64,000 nt of DNA from Lachnospiraceae bacterium (GCA_014804655.1 JAAUZK010000018.1:1-64000); one strand, 5' to 3'; counted from the first letter of the stretch, positions 53,698-63,693 are shown. The notes: a model not told the origin generated them from the letters alone. A program made the numbers and translations.

Positions 53698-55209
53698 ATG
53701 AAGAGAGTAATTAATTTACTATTTGCTATATTTGTTATAGCGCTAATTATAGCTGTGTTTTTCATTGATAAGAATGTTGAGACAATGTTTCAAAATACTG
53801 TAAAGTGGGATAATGCAGGATATTTTCTTTTGGCATTTATATTATTATGTATTTGCTCCTGGGAGGGAGATACGAAGGAAATTTCTTATAAAAGGTATAA
53901 GATTATATCGATATTGATTGTAGTCATTACGGCAGTGTTGCAAGGCATTATTTCCAGGTGGATGCCTGTTAAGATATTAGCGGATTTTTCTCTGGTACGG
54001 GAGAGTGCTATAGAAATTGCACAAGGTGGCTCGCTTGCAGGAAAAGATTATTTTATAAGTTTTCCCAATAATATCAATATAACAGTTGTATTATCTTGGC
54101 TATATAGAATATTTCAAGATTGGAGATGGATTATTTTTTGTGGTTCGCTTCTAACAAACTTATCAGTTCTATTAATTTCATGTTCAGTTTATAAAATTTC
54201 AGGTAGTACATTTGCAGCCTTGTTTATAGAAATTATGGGAGAAATTTTGCTTGGTTTGACATGGCGTGCATTTTTGCCATATACTGATAATTATGGGATG
54301 GTTTTTGTAGCATTGATGATTTTTGTGTATTTTACGAAAATTCCTTCTAAGTATAAAATTCCTATGATTATTTTTTGTGGTTTTGCGGGGGCATTTATTA
54401 AAGCAACAGTATGTGTTGTTTTATTGGCAATAGCTATTCACGCATGGATGAAAAATATTCATGGTCTTTCAGATTTAAAGGACAATTTACGCAGGATTCT
54501 ATTAATCCTGTTTTGCTGTGTAATATGTTTAGGAGTGATCATGAAAATTCAGACTGTTAGCAGAAATAACATACAATATGAACCTTCTTCAATAGCGTGT
54601 AATTGGACGTATTATTTTATGCTTGGACAAAATACTCAGGCATACGGAATGTATAATGATGGGGATAGTGCTGGTATTAGGTTTCAGATATTGCAAAATT
54701 ATTCAGAGGATAAATGGAATCAGGCATTTGTTCAGGAAGCGTTAACCAGAATAAAGTCCAGAGGATTGATTGGGAATATACAATTTTATTTGATGAAAAT
54801 CAATTTGGCGTACAATGATGGATATTTTCATAATATGCGTCAGTTTACGGATGAGGATATAGACAAAAACTGCTTATATAGTTTTTACTTGGATGATGCA
54901 TCGGGGTTATATAGGATAGGTGCTGATGTTATGCAGGTTTTATGGGATACCATTCTCCTGTTAGTTATTTTGGATACCTTTTTATTTAGAAAGCTATATT
55001 CAAATATTGATGATATTTTTTGGAAAGTAGCTATTCTTGGAATTACAATGTATTTGATGATATTTGAAGTAAGGTCTAAATATATTTATATGTTTTTACC
55101 AGTATACATGTGCTACGGAGGAGTGATTTTTAATCGTTTTAGGATGTTTTTCAGTAAAGTGATAAAATTAGATTTATTAAAAGGTGTGGATATAAATGGA
55201 AAAAATTGA
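53698..55209 (+). CDS. Multi-pass membrane protein, probable GT-C transferase
   Basis: 503 residues with about 11 hydrophobic segments, an N-terminal basic MKR and an external loop with FSLVRESAIEIAQGG. A C-terminal external loop and a last segment follow. It overlaps the GtrA gene by 14 bases, so it may be the acceptor-side transferase (GtrC-like) of the Gtr set. The start at 53698 has GGAG 7 bases upstream; a TTG at 53674 is in frame. Confidence 0.72.
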   Translation: MKRVINLLFAIFVIALIIAVFFIDKNVETMFQNTVKWDNAGYFLLAFILLCICSWEGDTKEISYKRYKIISILIVVITAVLQGIISRWMPVKILADFSLVRESAIEIAQGGSLAGKDYFISFPNNINITVVLSWLYRIFQDWRWIIFCGSLLTNLSVLLISCSVYKISGSTFAALFIEIMGEILLGLTWRAFLPYTDNYGMVFVALMIFVYFTKIPSKYKIPMIIFCGFAGAFIKATVCVVLLAIAIHAWMKNIHGLSDLKDNLRRILLILFCCVICLGVIMKIQTVSRNNIQYEPSSIACNWTYYFMLGQNTQAYGMYNDGDSAGIRFQILQNYSEDKWNQAFVQEALTRIKSRGLIGNIQFYLMKINLAYNDGYFHNMRQFTDEDIDKNCLYSFYLDDASGLYRIGADVMQVLWDTILLLVILDTFLFRKLYSNIDDIFWKVAILGITMYLMIFEVRSKYIYMFLPVYMCYGGVIFNRFRMFFSKVIKLDLLKGVDINGKN

Positions 55210-55627
55210 TGTTTTATGGGAAAAGTTTGGACAGTTTATAAAATTCGCGATTGTAGGATGTTCGAATACCATAATAAATTTAGCCGTATACTATCTTTGC
55301 ATATTTCTGGGAGTTAATTATTTATTAGCTTATACATTAGGTTTTCTGATTAGTGTTTGTAATGCTTTTTTTTGGAATAATAAATATGTATTCGTTAATA
55401 AGAAGGAGACCAGTATTTTTAAAGCATTTGTTAAAGTTTTTGCATCCTATGGATTCAGCTTTCTGCTGTCTATTGTTTTGATGAGTTTATTAGTAGAAGT
55501 TTGTAGTATATCTTCTCTAATTGCCCCTATTTTGAAAATGGTTGTTACAATACCGCTCAATTTTGTCTTAAATAAAATATGGGCTTTTAAGGACAGGAAA
55601 GATAAGGGTGCGGAGGAGGAAGCATGA
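55196..55627 (+). CDS. GtrA family membrane protein
   Basis: 143 residues, four membrane segments, with FGQFIKFAIVGCSNTIINLAVYYL at the start and WAFKDRKDK at the end. GtrA proteins move undecaprenyl-phosphate-linked sugars across the membrane. It overlaps both neighbours and is part of a Gtr-type glycosylation unit. Confidence 0.9.
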   Translation: MEKIDVLWEKFGQFIKFAIVGCSNTIINLAVYYLCIFLGVNYLLAYTLGFLISVCNAFFWNNKYVFVNKKETSIFKAFVKVFASYGFSFLLSIVLMSLLVEVCSISSLIAPILKMVVTIPLNFVLNKIWAFKDRKDKGAEEEA

Positions 55628-56571
55628 AGTTATTGTCAATTGTTGTACCTTGTTATAAAGAGGAAAAGGCACTCCCCTTATTTTATTCTGAAGTTCGCAA
55701 AGTATTGGACACAATAGATATTGATTATGAGATTATCTTTGTAGATGATGGTTCAACGGACCAGACATTAAGTGTTATGCACGGATTTAGCGAAACGGAT
55801 TCAAAAGTTCATTATATTTCTTTCTCACGTAATTTTGGTAAAGAAGCGGCAATGTATGCAGGCTTGGCAAACGCAAAAGGCGATTATGTTGCGATCATGG
55901 ATGCTGACTTGCAGGACCCGCCGGCGTTATTACCCAAAATGTTGGAGATTCTTGAAAGTGGAGAATATGACAGCGTAGCTACAAGACGGGTTTCAAGGCG
56001 GGGAGAACCGGTGATAAGGAGTTTCTTTGCTAGAACATTCTATAAAATTATAAACAGGATATCTGATGCGGATATTGTCGATGGAGCAAGAGACTTCAGA
56101 CTGATGAAAAGAAAGATGATTGATGCTGTTGTGGCGATGACAGAGTATAATCGGTTTTCTAAGGGTATATTTGGCTGGATCGGATTTAAAACCTATTGGT
56201 TGCCGTTTGAGAATGTGGAGCGTGTGGCCGGTGAAACTAAATGGAATTTTTGGAAACTGACTCGGTATGCTGTTGATGGGATTTTTAACTTTTCGCAGAT
56301 ACCTCTGAAAATTTCTTCATGGACTGGATTGTTTATGACGTTTGTGTCATTGCTTGGGCTTATTTATATTGTTTTGAAAAGGACAATATACGGGAATCCC
56401 GTCGCAGGCTGGACTTCAACTGCTTGTATAATTATTTTTGTGGGTGGAATCCAGCTCTTTTGCATGGGGATTATGGGACAGTATATTGCAAGAATTTATA
56501 TGGAGACAAAAAATAGACCGCATTTTATTGTTGCTGATACGGACATTGAGGATGCGGTAGTAATAAAGTAA
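55624..56571 (+). CDS. GtrB-like GT2 polyprenyl-phosphate glycosyltransferase
   Basis: 315 residues. SIVVPCYKEEKALPLF, FVDDGSTDQTL, metal site DADLQDPP, and two C-terminal membrane segments (about 230-290) typical of GtrB. Coupled to GtrA by a 4-base overlap. It would load the carrier lipid with a sugar for GtrA to flip. Confidence 0.92.
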   Translation: MKLLSIVVPCYKEEKALPLFYSEVRKVLDTIDIDYEIIFVDDGSTDQTLSVMHGFSETDSKVHYISFSRNFGKEAAMYAGLANAKGDYVAIMDADLQDPPALLPKMLEILESGEYDSVATRRVSRRGEPVIRSFFARTFYKIINRISDADIVDGARDFRLMKRKMIDAVVAMTEYNRFSKGIFGWIGFKTYWLPFENVERVAGETKWNFWKLTRYAVDGIFNFSQIPLKISSWTGLFMTFVSLLGLIYIVLKRTIYGNPVAGWTSTACIIIFVGGIQLFCMGIMGQYIARIYMETKNRPHFIVADTDIEDAVVIK

Positions 56572-56595
56572 AGGGCAAGATGTCTAAGGGGATAG

Positions 56596-57354
56596 AGTGG
56601 TGGAAATCCTAATCAGATTTTGCAGTTCTACGGACAGGAAACACTTGCAAGAAACATGTCTTCAATTATATATGGCGGTCATTATATATCAAATTATCAT
56701 CCTGTTTTGCTGACATATTTCTATGGTGTATTCTTTAAAATTGGGAATAAATTATTAGGTGTATCTGTTCTAATACCTTTTTTAAAGAATCAGGGTTTGC
56801 TGGTGGTCATTATTTCACTAATCCTTACGGGGATTTTGTATAAGAATATTCGAAAATATTTGATGATGGTAATATGTACAGTAATTTTGATATATGTGGT
56901 GCTTTTTAGTAACATATTAATGCCGCTCTAAAAGATTGCTCCCGGAGGGAAACAGGAGGCTTTAAGTATACCTTTTCAACAAAAGGCTTTGTATGTGCAG
57001 TAATATGGTAATAAACTTAGTCAGAAAGAGTATGAAATAATCAATGCTGTATTACCGGCAGATGAAATTGCAGAACTCTATGTGGCAGAAAGAGCAGGCT
57101 TTTTGGGCATTTTTAATACATATACCGGTTATTGGGAGTCTTTTTTGCAATGCTATATTTGCTTGGATTGCAGTTGTTACTCTTTGCTATTGTGTATATC
57201 GGAAAAAGGCAAATGGATATTTGCGTTAATGCCGGTGATTCTTAATTTGATGGTATGTATGTTATCTCCGTGGAACGGAGTGACTAGATATATGCTACCT
57301 GTTATCTATGCGTTGCCGGTTTATGGGTGTATTTTGGGGAGGAAAGGGGAGTGA
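56596..57354 (+). pseudogene. Decayed DUF6020-like membrane protein gene (5' truncated, two internal stops)
   Basis: One frame is readable from NPNQILQFYGQET (56605) to TGA at 57352, with TAA at 56929 and 57001. It carries DUF6020-type signals: LQFYGQ, ISNYHPVLLTYF, GGKQEALSIPFQQKALYVQ and LSPWNGVTRYMLPVIYALP. The N-terminal membrane part is missing, with no start codon. It follows GtrB and may have been a third (GtrC-like) transferase. Confidence 0.8.
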
Positions 57355-57405
57355 CTATTGTCAGGCTTCTAGAAAACCTAAGCCCGAAGTAATAACTCCG
57401 TATTG

Positions 57406-57434
57406 TTGATATCGATGATACTTTGTAGTACAAT
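57406..57434 (+). promoter_or_regulatory. Promoter of the 219-residue protein gene
   Basis: TTGATA at 57406-57411, a 17-base spacer and TACAAT at 57429-57434, about 43 bases upstream. Confidence 0.65.
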
Positions 57435-57476
57435 ATTATATAATAATCTCGTACTACAAGGAGAAATAGATACGGC

Positions 57477-58136
57477 ATGTGGCAAAAGATAAAGGATAAG
57501 ATGAATCGCGTAAAAGATAAGGTAATATATATAGGAATAATCCTTGTGATGCTGGTAACTAGTGCAGCCGGTATCATGAAATGTATTCACGAGGGAGTTC
57601 CGGACGCAATTGACGCTATTGATATTGTATCGCTTGCGGCAATGGCATTAGTATTTGTCGAATTGCGGCAGAACAAGAAGATTAATGAGGCGCAGCTTAT
57701 TAAGGATATAAACAGTGAATTTATTAATAACGAGAAATTATCGAATGTAGAGCGCAAGCTGGAGGTGTACTACGACGAATATAAGCGTGCCAAAACTACG
57801 GAAGAGAGGGAAAAAATTCATCTGGATCTTTGTATGGATGTAGGGAGTGATCAAAGGCAGGATCTGGTAAATTATTTGGTACATTTAGAGGCAGTTGCAT
57901 CGCTGGTAAATAATGATGCCATCCGTTTGGATTCAGTCGATGATTTGATTGCCTATCGCTTTTTTATAGCAGTTAATAACCGTGTGGTGCAGGAGCATGA
58001 GCTGCTGCCGTTTAAAGATTATTATCGTGGCTGTTATACATTATATGGGAGATGGAAAGATGAAATGAAAAGGAAACATCTTGAAATTCCAATGAAAGAA
58101 CAGGGTGAAAGATTTTTTGAGAAAGGGTATAGATAG
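57477..58136 (+). CDS. Membrane-anchored DUF4760-like protein
   Basis: 219 residues. A membrane segment (17-34), a second hydrophobic stretch (48-62, DIVSLAAMALVFVELR), then a helical cytosolic part with INSEFINNEKLSNVERKLEVYY and a C-terminal HELLPFKDYYRGCY. The pattern recalls DUF4760, unknown function. ACAAGGAG upstream supports the start. Confidence 0.6.
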   Translation: MWQKIKDKMNRVKDKVIYIGIILVMLVTSAAGIMKCIHEGVPDAIDAIDIVSLAAMALVFVELRQNKKINEAQLIKDINSEFINNEKLSNVERKLEVYYDEYKRAKTTEEREKIHLDLCMDVGSDQRQDLVNYLVHLEAVASLVNNDAIRLDSVDDLIAYRFFIAVNNRVVQEHELLPFKDYYRGCYTLYGRWKDEMKRKHLEIPMKEQGERFFEKGYR

Positions 58137-58144
58137 CGGACAGA

Positions 58145-59347
58145 GTGAAAAAGGAAACGTTGGACTATATAACTCAAATTTATCAAAGTAAAGATTTTAT
58201 CGTGAATCCGACGGCTTATTTCTATGATATGTCGATCGTCAGAAAGAATATAGAAGAGCTTGAAAAGAATATGCCTTTGCAGGTAGCGCTTTATTATGCA
58301 ATGAAAGCCAATCCTAATGAGCAGATCATGCAGGAAATACGGAAACACAAGTATGTCAAGGGAATAGAAATTGCTTCTTCAGGTGAATTAAAACAGGCAT
58401 TGCAATATTATTGTGGAAAAGACATTATTTTTACCGGACCGGGGAAAACAGATTATGAGCTGGAACAGGCAATAGCCAATAATATCAGATTCATCAATGT
58501 TGAGAGTATGACAGAAGCTGTAAGAATTAATAATATAGTAAAGCGTTTAAACAAAGGATCCGTGGATGTTCTGCTTAGAATTAATTTGAATTATTCTGTA
58601 ATTGACGGGGTGGAAAACATGTCTGGTTATTCCACTAAAATGGGTATTGATGAAGAGGTATATATTGAAAATTATAGAGCTATAAACCGTATGGAAGGTA
58701 TAAATGTCAGGGGAATCCATGCATTTGCGGCGAGTGGGGTTTTAGATTATCAAACATTGCTTGATGTTGATAGATATATTTTTGACTTTGCTGATAGATT
58801 GCAGCAGGAAGTTGGAAATATTGATATTATAGATTTGGGTGGTGGTCTGGGCATTGATTATACTAATCAGAATCGGAAGCTGAATGTCAGGCAGTATGGT
58901 GAAAAGTTATCGGAACTTATAGGACAATATAATCTGTTTGAAAAAGAGATTATTATGGAACTGGGGACCTATATTGTAGGAAATGCGGGGTATTACACAG
59001 CTAAGATTATAGACATAAAAAAAATAAAAGGTAAAAAGCATATTATTATTGCAGGGGGAGTAAACCATATGGGATTGCCGCTGGAGATGAGACGGAAGCA
59101 TCCTGTAAGGATTATTTCAATGCATGAATCTAAATTATATCCCGAGCAGATGGAAGTCTGTAAAGAGACGGTAGATATTAGCGGACCTCTATGTATAGTA
59201 TCGGATAAACTTTCTTGGGATGAATATATAGAATGCGCGGAGATTGGGGATATTGTCATTTATCTGCAAGCAGGAGCATACTGCTATGGGGAGGGGATGC
59301 ATGAATTTCTAATGCATATGTTGCCGGCGGAAATTGTACTTACGTAA
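58145..59347 (+). CDS. PLP-dependent decarboxylase (Orn/DAP/Arg decarboxylase fold III)
   Basis: 400 residues. The PLP lysine is in YYAMKANPN (K54), with a phosphate-binding GGGLG in IIDLGGGLGID, HAFAASG for the PLP ring, and the C-terminal GPLCIVSDKLSWDE with the active-site Cys and Asp. It is close to DapDC/BtrK-like decarboxylases. GTG start at 58145 with a weak ribosome site, 9 bases after the previous stop. Substrate unknown; it may provide an amine for a glycan decoration, or be unrelated to the locus. Confidence 0.85.
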   Translation: MKKETLDYITQIYQSKDFIVNPTAYFYDMSIVRKNIEELEKNMPLQVALYYAMKANPNEQIMQEIRKHKYVKGIEIASSGELKQALQYYCGKDIIFTGPGKTDYELEQAIANNIRFINVESMTEAVRINNIVKRLNKGSVDVLLRINLNYSVIDGVENMSGYSTKMGIDEEVYIENYRAINRMEGINVRGIHAFAASGVLDYQTLLDVDRYIFDFADRLQQEVGNIDIIDLGGGLGIDYTNQNRKLNVRQYGEKLSELIGQYNLFEKEIIMELGTYIVGNAGYYTAKIIDIKKIKGKKHIIIAGGVNHMGLPLEMRRKHPVRIISMHESKLYPEQMEVCKETVDISGPLCIVSDKLSWDEYIECAEIGDIVIYLQAGAYCYGEGMHEFLMHMLPAEIVLT

Positions 59348-59508
59348 TAGCCGTTGAAAGTGATGATCATAAGACCTCAAGAGAAAAGCAGCCAGAAGAT
59401 AGAGGGTATACATCGTAAGCACTGAATAATAGGGGAATTTTACTCCCTTTCATAAACTTATATAGTGTCTGCTGATTATCCATCAATCTATAATATGGGA
59501 GATTCCTT

Positions 59509-60876
59509 ATGAAAGATAATAAACCGTGGTATGAAAAATTGGGTATATGGATTGGGATTGTTGCTGGAATATTTACAGTGCTGGGAATTAGTATATTCGG
59601 CGATAATTTTTTAGCCGGAGATGGTGAAACTAATATCAATGAGATAAATTTTCAGAATAATGAAGTAGAGAGTTTCTCTGGAAATGTTATTGGTGATATC
59701 AATACGAGTGATTATAGTAATATTCAAAATGTAGATTCTAATAATACTTATATAGAAAATCAGTATAATTTGAACGGCAATATTGTAGCGTTACCTTATG
59801 AAGATTTTATTACCGAATCGTACGACATCAATAAATTAGAAGATGCGTCTTTTATGGAAATAAAAGTACGAAATAAAGCTGATACTGTTTGGAGTGATAC
59901 GGTTGCTGTAAATGTTGGTGATCAAATAGAATTTCAAATAGAATATAAAAACACAAGTGATTATGATCAGATGGATGTTTTTATTTTTGATACACTCCCT
60001 GAAAATACAGAATATGTTAAAGGATCGTTAAAATTATATGACATAAATCATCCCAGTGGAGAAAATATTAATCCTGATGATTTTTTCTCAGATAAGGGGA
60101 TTAATGTTGGTAATTTTAAACCCGATGCAAATGTTTTTATTTTTTTTACAATAGAAATTACAGATTTAGGTTTAACGGATGGAATTCGAACACTGATAAA
60201 TGAAACGCGATACCAAGTTGGAACCGAAGAAAAAACAGTTTCAAAGGATCATGCATACACAATAGCGCATGGTTGGGGACCGGAACGCCCAACCTATGTC
60301 AATGAACACCCGGCAGATCATCCGGTATTCAATTCAATTACTGATAATATAGTATTGGGGGACGAAAGAAATTTTGTACGGATTGTCGAGCTTCAAGAGG
60401 ACGAAAATAAAGAAAAGAACACGTACGTAGATAGTCTTGAAATTGAACCGGGAAAACGATATGGAGTATTTATATATTATCATAATAATGCTGCATCAAA
60501 ATATAACAATGCTGAGAATGACTATACTGGTGTGGCCTGGAATGTAAGAATATCATCAGGTTTTCCTGAGTCTATGGTAAAGGGAGAAAAAGGAACAGTA
60601 TTCGGTCGTATTACATCTACAAATACTGATCCGGAATCTGTATGGGATTCTGCACAAATAATCGCTAAAGAAGATGTAACATTGCATTTTGTGCTATGCT
60701 CTGCCAAAATTCATAACAACTGGGGAGCATCAGATTCTGTTTTATCGGCTTATCTTTTTTCTAATGAGGGTACATTTATTGGGTTAGATAAATTAAATGG
60801 GATGATATTTGGATGTTATGAGTATTCAGGGTTTATTACTTATACAATTGAGGTCGAATCCGCGAGTAATATATAA
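59509..60876 (+). CDS. Membrane-anchored external protein with DUF11-like domain
   Basis: 455 residues. One membrane segment (11-33), an Asn-rich spacer (40-95), a beta domain (about 120-250) with VGDQIEFQIEYKNTSDYDQMDV and DTLPENTEYVKGS, typical of DUF11/isopeptide-like surface repeats. A second beta region contains GVFIYYHNNAASKYN. No sortase motif. Likely exposed on the cell surface; function unknown. Confidence 0.65.
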   Translation: MKDNKPWYEKLGIWIGIVAGIFTVLGISIFGDNFLAGDGETNINEINFQNNEVESFSGNVIGDINTSDYSNIQNVDSNNTYIENQYNLNGNIVALPYEDFITESYDINKLEDASFMEIKVRNKADTVWSDTVAVNVGDQIEFQIEYKNTSDYDQMDVFIFDTLPENTEYVKGSLKLYDINHPSGENINPDDFFSDKGINVGNFKPDANVFIFFTIEITDLGLTDGIRTLINETRYQVGTEEKTVSKDHAYTIAHGWGPERPTYVNEHPADHPVFNSITDNIVLGDERNFVRIVELQEDENKEKNTYVDSLEIEPGKRYGVFIYYHNNAASKYNNAENDYTGVAWNVRISSGFPESMVKGEKGTVFGRITSTNTDPESVWDSAQIIAKEDVTLHFVLCSAKIHNNWGASDSVLSAYLFSNEGTFIGLDKLNGMIFGCYEYSGFITYTIEVESASNI

Positions 60877-61065
60877 ACGGCAAGACCATCAATGCCTTTT
60901 CTCAGATATGTTCTGCCGCAGGCTATAATGATCTTTGAAACACCGTAAGCGCTAAAAGATTCAGCATTTATGCTGTAAAAATATTTCCATTTATTCATTT
61001 TAGTGTTATATTATAAATGTAGTGATTAGTTTGTATAAGCCCATATATGAGAAGGAAATTGCAGT

Positions 61066-62271
61066 ATGTTTGTAATTATTTTATTGTTTTTAGGTATTTT
61101 TTTGACAATTATAGCAATTATTCTTGCTGTAAACAAACAATCAACAGCAGGCGCAATAGTATCGGCAATTTTTGCCCTACTTGCATATTTTGTTTCTTTA
61201 TATCCGTCGATTTTTAACCAAGAAAAAACAGAACCCAATAGTGTCTTGAATTCTAAGTCTTTGAGTATGATATGTACTGATGAATATGATTTAAAAACCA
61301 TTGTTTCTCCAGATAATTGCGAAATAAAATGGAGCAGTGATAATACGGATATAGTTACTGTAGATAATAGAGGACATTTGAAAGCAATTAATGAAGGCAA
61401 TGCAACAATAACGGCAACCAGTGTTTATAAAAGTGTTGAATATACTGATATTTATAACGTCACAGTAAACAATCCTACTATAAACTTAGGCGCAGCAAGT
61501 TTGCTCCATGTTGGTGAAACTGATATCTTATCGGTTGTCACTATTCCAGAAAATGCAAGCATAAATTGGAATAGTAGTAATCTGGATGTTGTTAGCGTAA
61601 ATGACGCTGGGAAAATTAAAGGAATTTCAGAAGGTACAGCTACAATAACGGCTACAATGATTTATAACAACGTAAGTTATTCAGCTGATTGCACTATAGA
61701 TGTAAAAACATTTACTGAAGAAGGTGATAAAACTTTAAATGATAATATCGAATCTGATGAACAAGAAACTATTACCTCTGAAATAGAACAAAATAGTGAT
61801 TTACAAGAATCTGAAATTACTACCATTTCTATTAGAGATGTTGCTTGGTTGGATGATGAAAAAATATATAAAGATGATTACGCAACAACAATGAGGGGTG
61901 AAGAGTGGTCAGATTGTATTAGATTTGGAAGTAGTAATATTAATTCAGATGGAACTTCGGTGCTCAGAGTTGTTTGTGATAAAAAATTTAGCAAATTTAC
62001 CGCTGAAATTGCACCACAAGAAGGATTTGATAAAACAGAAACAGTAACATTATGTATTTATGGTGGAACTGACGATCAGCAAACATTTAAAGAAGAATTT
62101 CAAATTGATTATTCAACAAAATCCTTTAAAGTTGAATATGATATTTCTGACACTGAGGAACTGTATTTTTGGAAAATCGGTAACTATAATCAAGGAAGAA
62201 TAGCCGGTCAATTTATAAACGGGTATACTGGCATGGGAGTGCTTATGCGTGATGCTGTTTTATATAAATAA
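61066..62271 (+). CDS. Membrane-anchored Big_2 protein with C-terminal NPCBM-like domain
   Basis: 401 residues. Two N-terminal hydrophobic segments (1-22 and 27-45), then two Big_2 units (about 60-145 with IKWSSDNTDIVTVD, 146-225 with INWNSSNLDVVSVN, both with ATITAT). An acidic linker follows (228-258), then a domain with DVAWLDDEKIYKDDYA that resembles NPCBM carbohydrate-binding modules. Probably binds surface glycans. Confidence 0.75.
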   Translation: MFVIILLFLGIFLTIIAIILAVNKQSTAGAIVSAIFALLAYFVSLYPSIFNQEKTEPNSVLNSKSLSMICTDEYDLKTIVSPDNCEIKWSSDNTDIVTVDNRGHLKAINEGNATITATSVYKSVEYTDIYNVTVNNPTINLGAASLLHVGETDILSVVTIPENASINWNSSNLDVVSVNDAGKIKGISEGTATITATMIYNNVSYSADCTIDVKTFTEEGDKTLNDNIESDEQETITSEIEQNSDLQESEITTISIRDVAWLDDEKIYKDDYATTMRGEEWSDCIRFGSSNINSDGTSVLRVVCDKKFSKFTAEIAPQEGFDKTETVTLCIYGGTDDQQTFKEEFQIDYSTKSFKVEYDISDTEELYFWKIGNYNQGRIAGQFINGYTGMGVLMRDAVLYK

Positions 62272-62357
62272 AATTTAGATATGATAGCAGATGACATGCA
62301 CTTAAAAACAATCTAAAGAAACAAATTTTCTTATGGTGTACAAATGAGGTATATAAG

Positions 62358-62858
62358 ATGGGCGATCCTTTGATCCGTGAATGGATAATGTGTATAGCAA
62401 CTGGTATTGTAACAGGTGCTGGTTTATATGTTGTTCTCAATTTTTTTGACAATAAGCATATGGAAAAACAAATCACTCAGGCAAATAAAATGATAATCAA
62501 TCACCTACGAAGTTATGTAGTTGATAGTGGTTTGCCTCCAAGGGAAATAATAAATGCAGTTAAGGCTTCGGTTGCACGTGAATATAATGTAAGGTATGAC
62601 AAATTATTTACAACTAAATCATTATGTGAAGAAATAATAAAGGACATCATTGGCAATAGCTATATATCAAATTATAACCAAAAAAAATATATTGATATGT
62701 TGGTTAATTACCTTGAGGAAGATGATAATTTGGCAGCTGATAATAATGAATCATTGGTTAATATATCTAAATTAGGGCGAGATTTTAATTTGATTTCCAG
62801 CATAATAAGTATTATAGCAGGTATTGTTACTATTTTGAGTACGTTCTTGTTTGCATAA
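62358..62858 (+). CDS. Hypothetical protein with two terminal membrane segments
   Basis: 166 residues. Hydrophobic stretch near 8-30 and another at 145-165, with a charged helical middle (RSYVVDSGLPPREIINAVKAS). No family recognised. It follows the Big_2 protein by about 86 bases with a weak ribosome site. Confidence 0.6.
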   Translation: MGDPLIREWIMCIATGIVTGAGLYVVLNFFDNKHMEKQITQANKMIINHLRSYVVDSGLPPREIINAVKASVAREYNVRYDKLFTTKSLCEEIIKDIIGNSYISNYNQKKYIDMLVNYLEEDDNLAADNNESLVNISKLGRDFNLISSIISIIAGIVTILSTFLFA

Positions 62859-62874
62859 AATCGAGAGCTTCATA

Positions 62875-63069
62875 TTTTTATTTTTAAAAGCGGCAATATA
62901 TTCATTGGGATTGATCATTTCCTTGTGGCTTTTCCATCTATATTTGTTAGTGTAAACACATGCGAACTACAAGCTGTAGCAAATGAACTTTTCACCTTGT
63001 TTCTGTTTGCTAGATTCGATCAGGCTATTGGATAAACGGCTGTCATAGATTTTTCCATATCCAATCTTT
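62875..63069 (-). pseudogene. Possible decayed coding remnant
   Basis: On the minus strand a frame reads IYDSRLSNSLIESSKQKQG, then a TAG stop, and resumes in the same frame with KYRWKSHKEMINPNEYIAA. It looks protein-like, but no family was identified and there is no clear start. May be transposase or regulator debris. Confidence 0.3.
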
Positions 63070-63102
63070 TTCAACCATGATGAATGAATTGATGAATATG
63101 AT

Positions 63103-63222
63103 ATGCAGGCTGAATTGTATTATGTTAAGGGCGATTTTGACGAGGCGCTGGTCTGGCCTAGTAAAGCTCAGAAAATGGAGCGGCCGTACAAGCAAGAATG
63201 TTACTTCTTTAGAGGACAGTAG
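63103..63222 (+). pseudogene. Fragment of a TPR-type regulator
   Basis: A 39-residue stretch reads AELYYVKGDFDEALVWPSKA then KQECYFFRGQ and stop. This matches the style of a TPR unit from a MalT/LuxR-like regulator. Nothing intact surrounds it, so it is treated as gene debris. Confidence 0.4.
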
Positions 63223-63256
63223 ATGCGATTAGTTTGAATGCATAAATGAGTTTCTT

Positions 63257-63670
63257 CTATGGCAGGAGATTAATATTTAGATCCAGTATGCTCTGAAGTG
63301 CATAATTGCTCATCTGTACAAGAGGGATATTAAAACACTCGTCAAATAGTAATGCAACCGCAAAGAGGTTAACCTCATATTCATTTTTCAAGTTTTTGTC
63401 TTTGTAATTATGCTTGTATTTATGATTAAAAACGGCGTGCCCCAGTTCATGGGCGCATAGGATTGTTCTGGAGGTGTCATCATATTTATTGTTTATGAAA
63501 ATGGTCTTGGTTCCGTTTTCACATCTGTATGTGTTTGCTTTGAGAGAGCGGATATCCGCCTCTACGAAGAGCACTTCATACTGAAGCTGACGGGCAATTT
63601 CTATCGCATCTGTAGTCTCAAAGATGTTACGTAGCAATCTGGCATATAAAATAATATTTTCTTTTGTCAT
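63257..63670 (-). CDS. ImmA/IrrE-family metallopeptidase
   Basis: 137 residues. HELGHAVF is the zinc motif (CAHELGHAVFNHK); a downstream Glu in NEYEVNLFAVALLF is the expected third ligand. These proteases cleave repressors, often in mobile elements. ATG at 63670 has GGAGG 9 bases upstream. No XRE repressor is visible inside the window, but the upstream side is cut by the edge only 330 bases away. Confidence 0.85.
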   Translation of the reverse strand: MTKENIILYARLLRNIFETTDAIEIARQLQYEVLFVEADIRSLKANTYRCENGTKTIFINNKYDDTSRTILCAHELGHAVFNHKYKHNYKDKNLKNEYEVNLFAVALLFDECFNIPLVQMSNYALQSILDLNINLLP

Positions 63671-63693
63671 TACCAACAGCCTCCTATGCCTTT

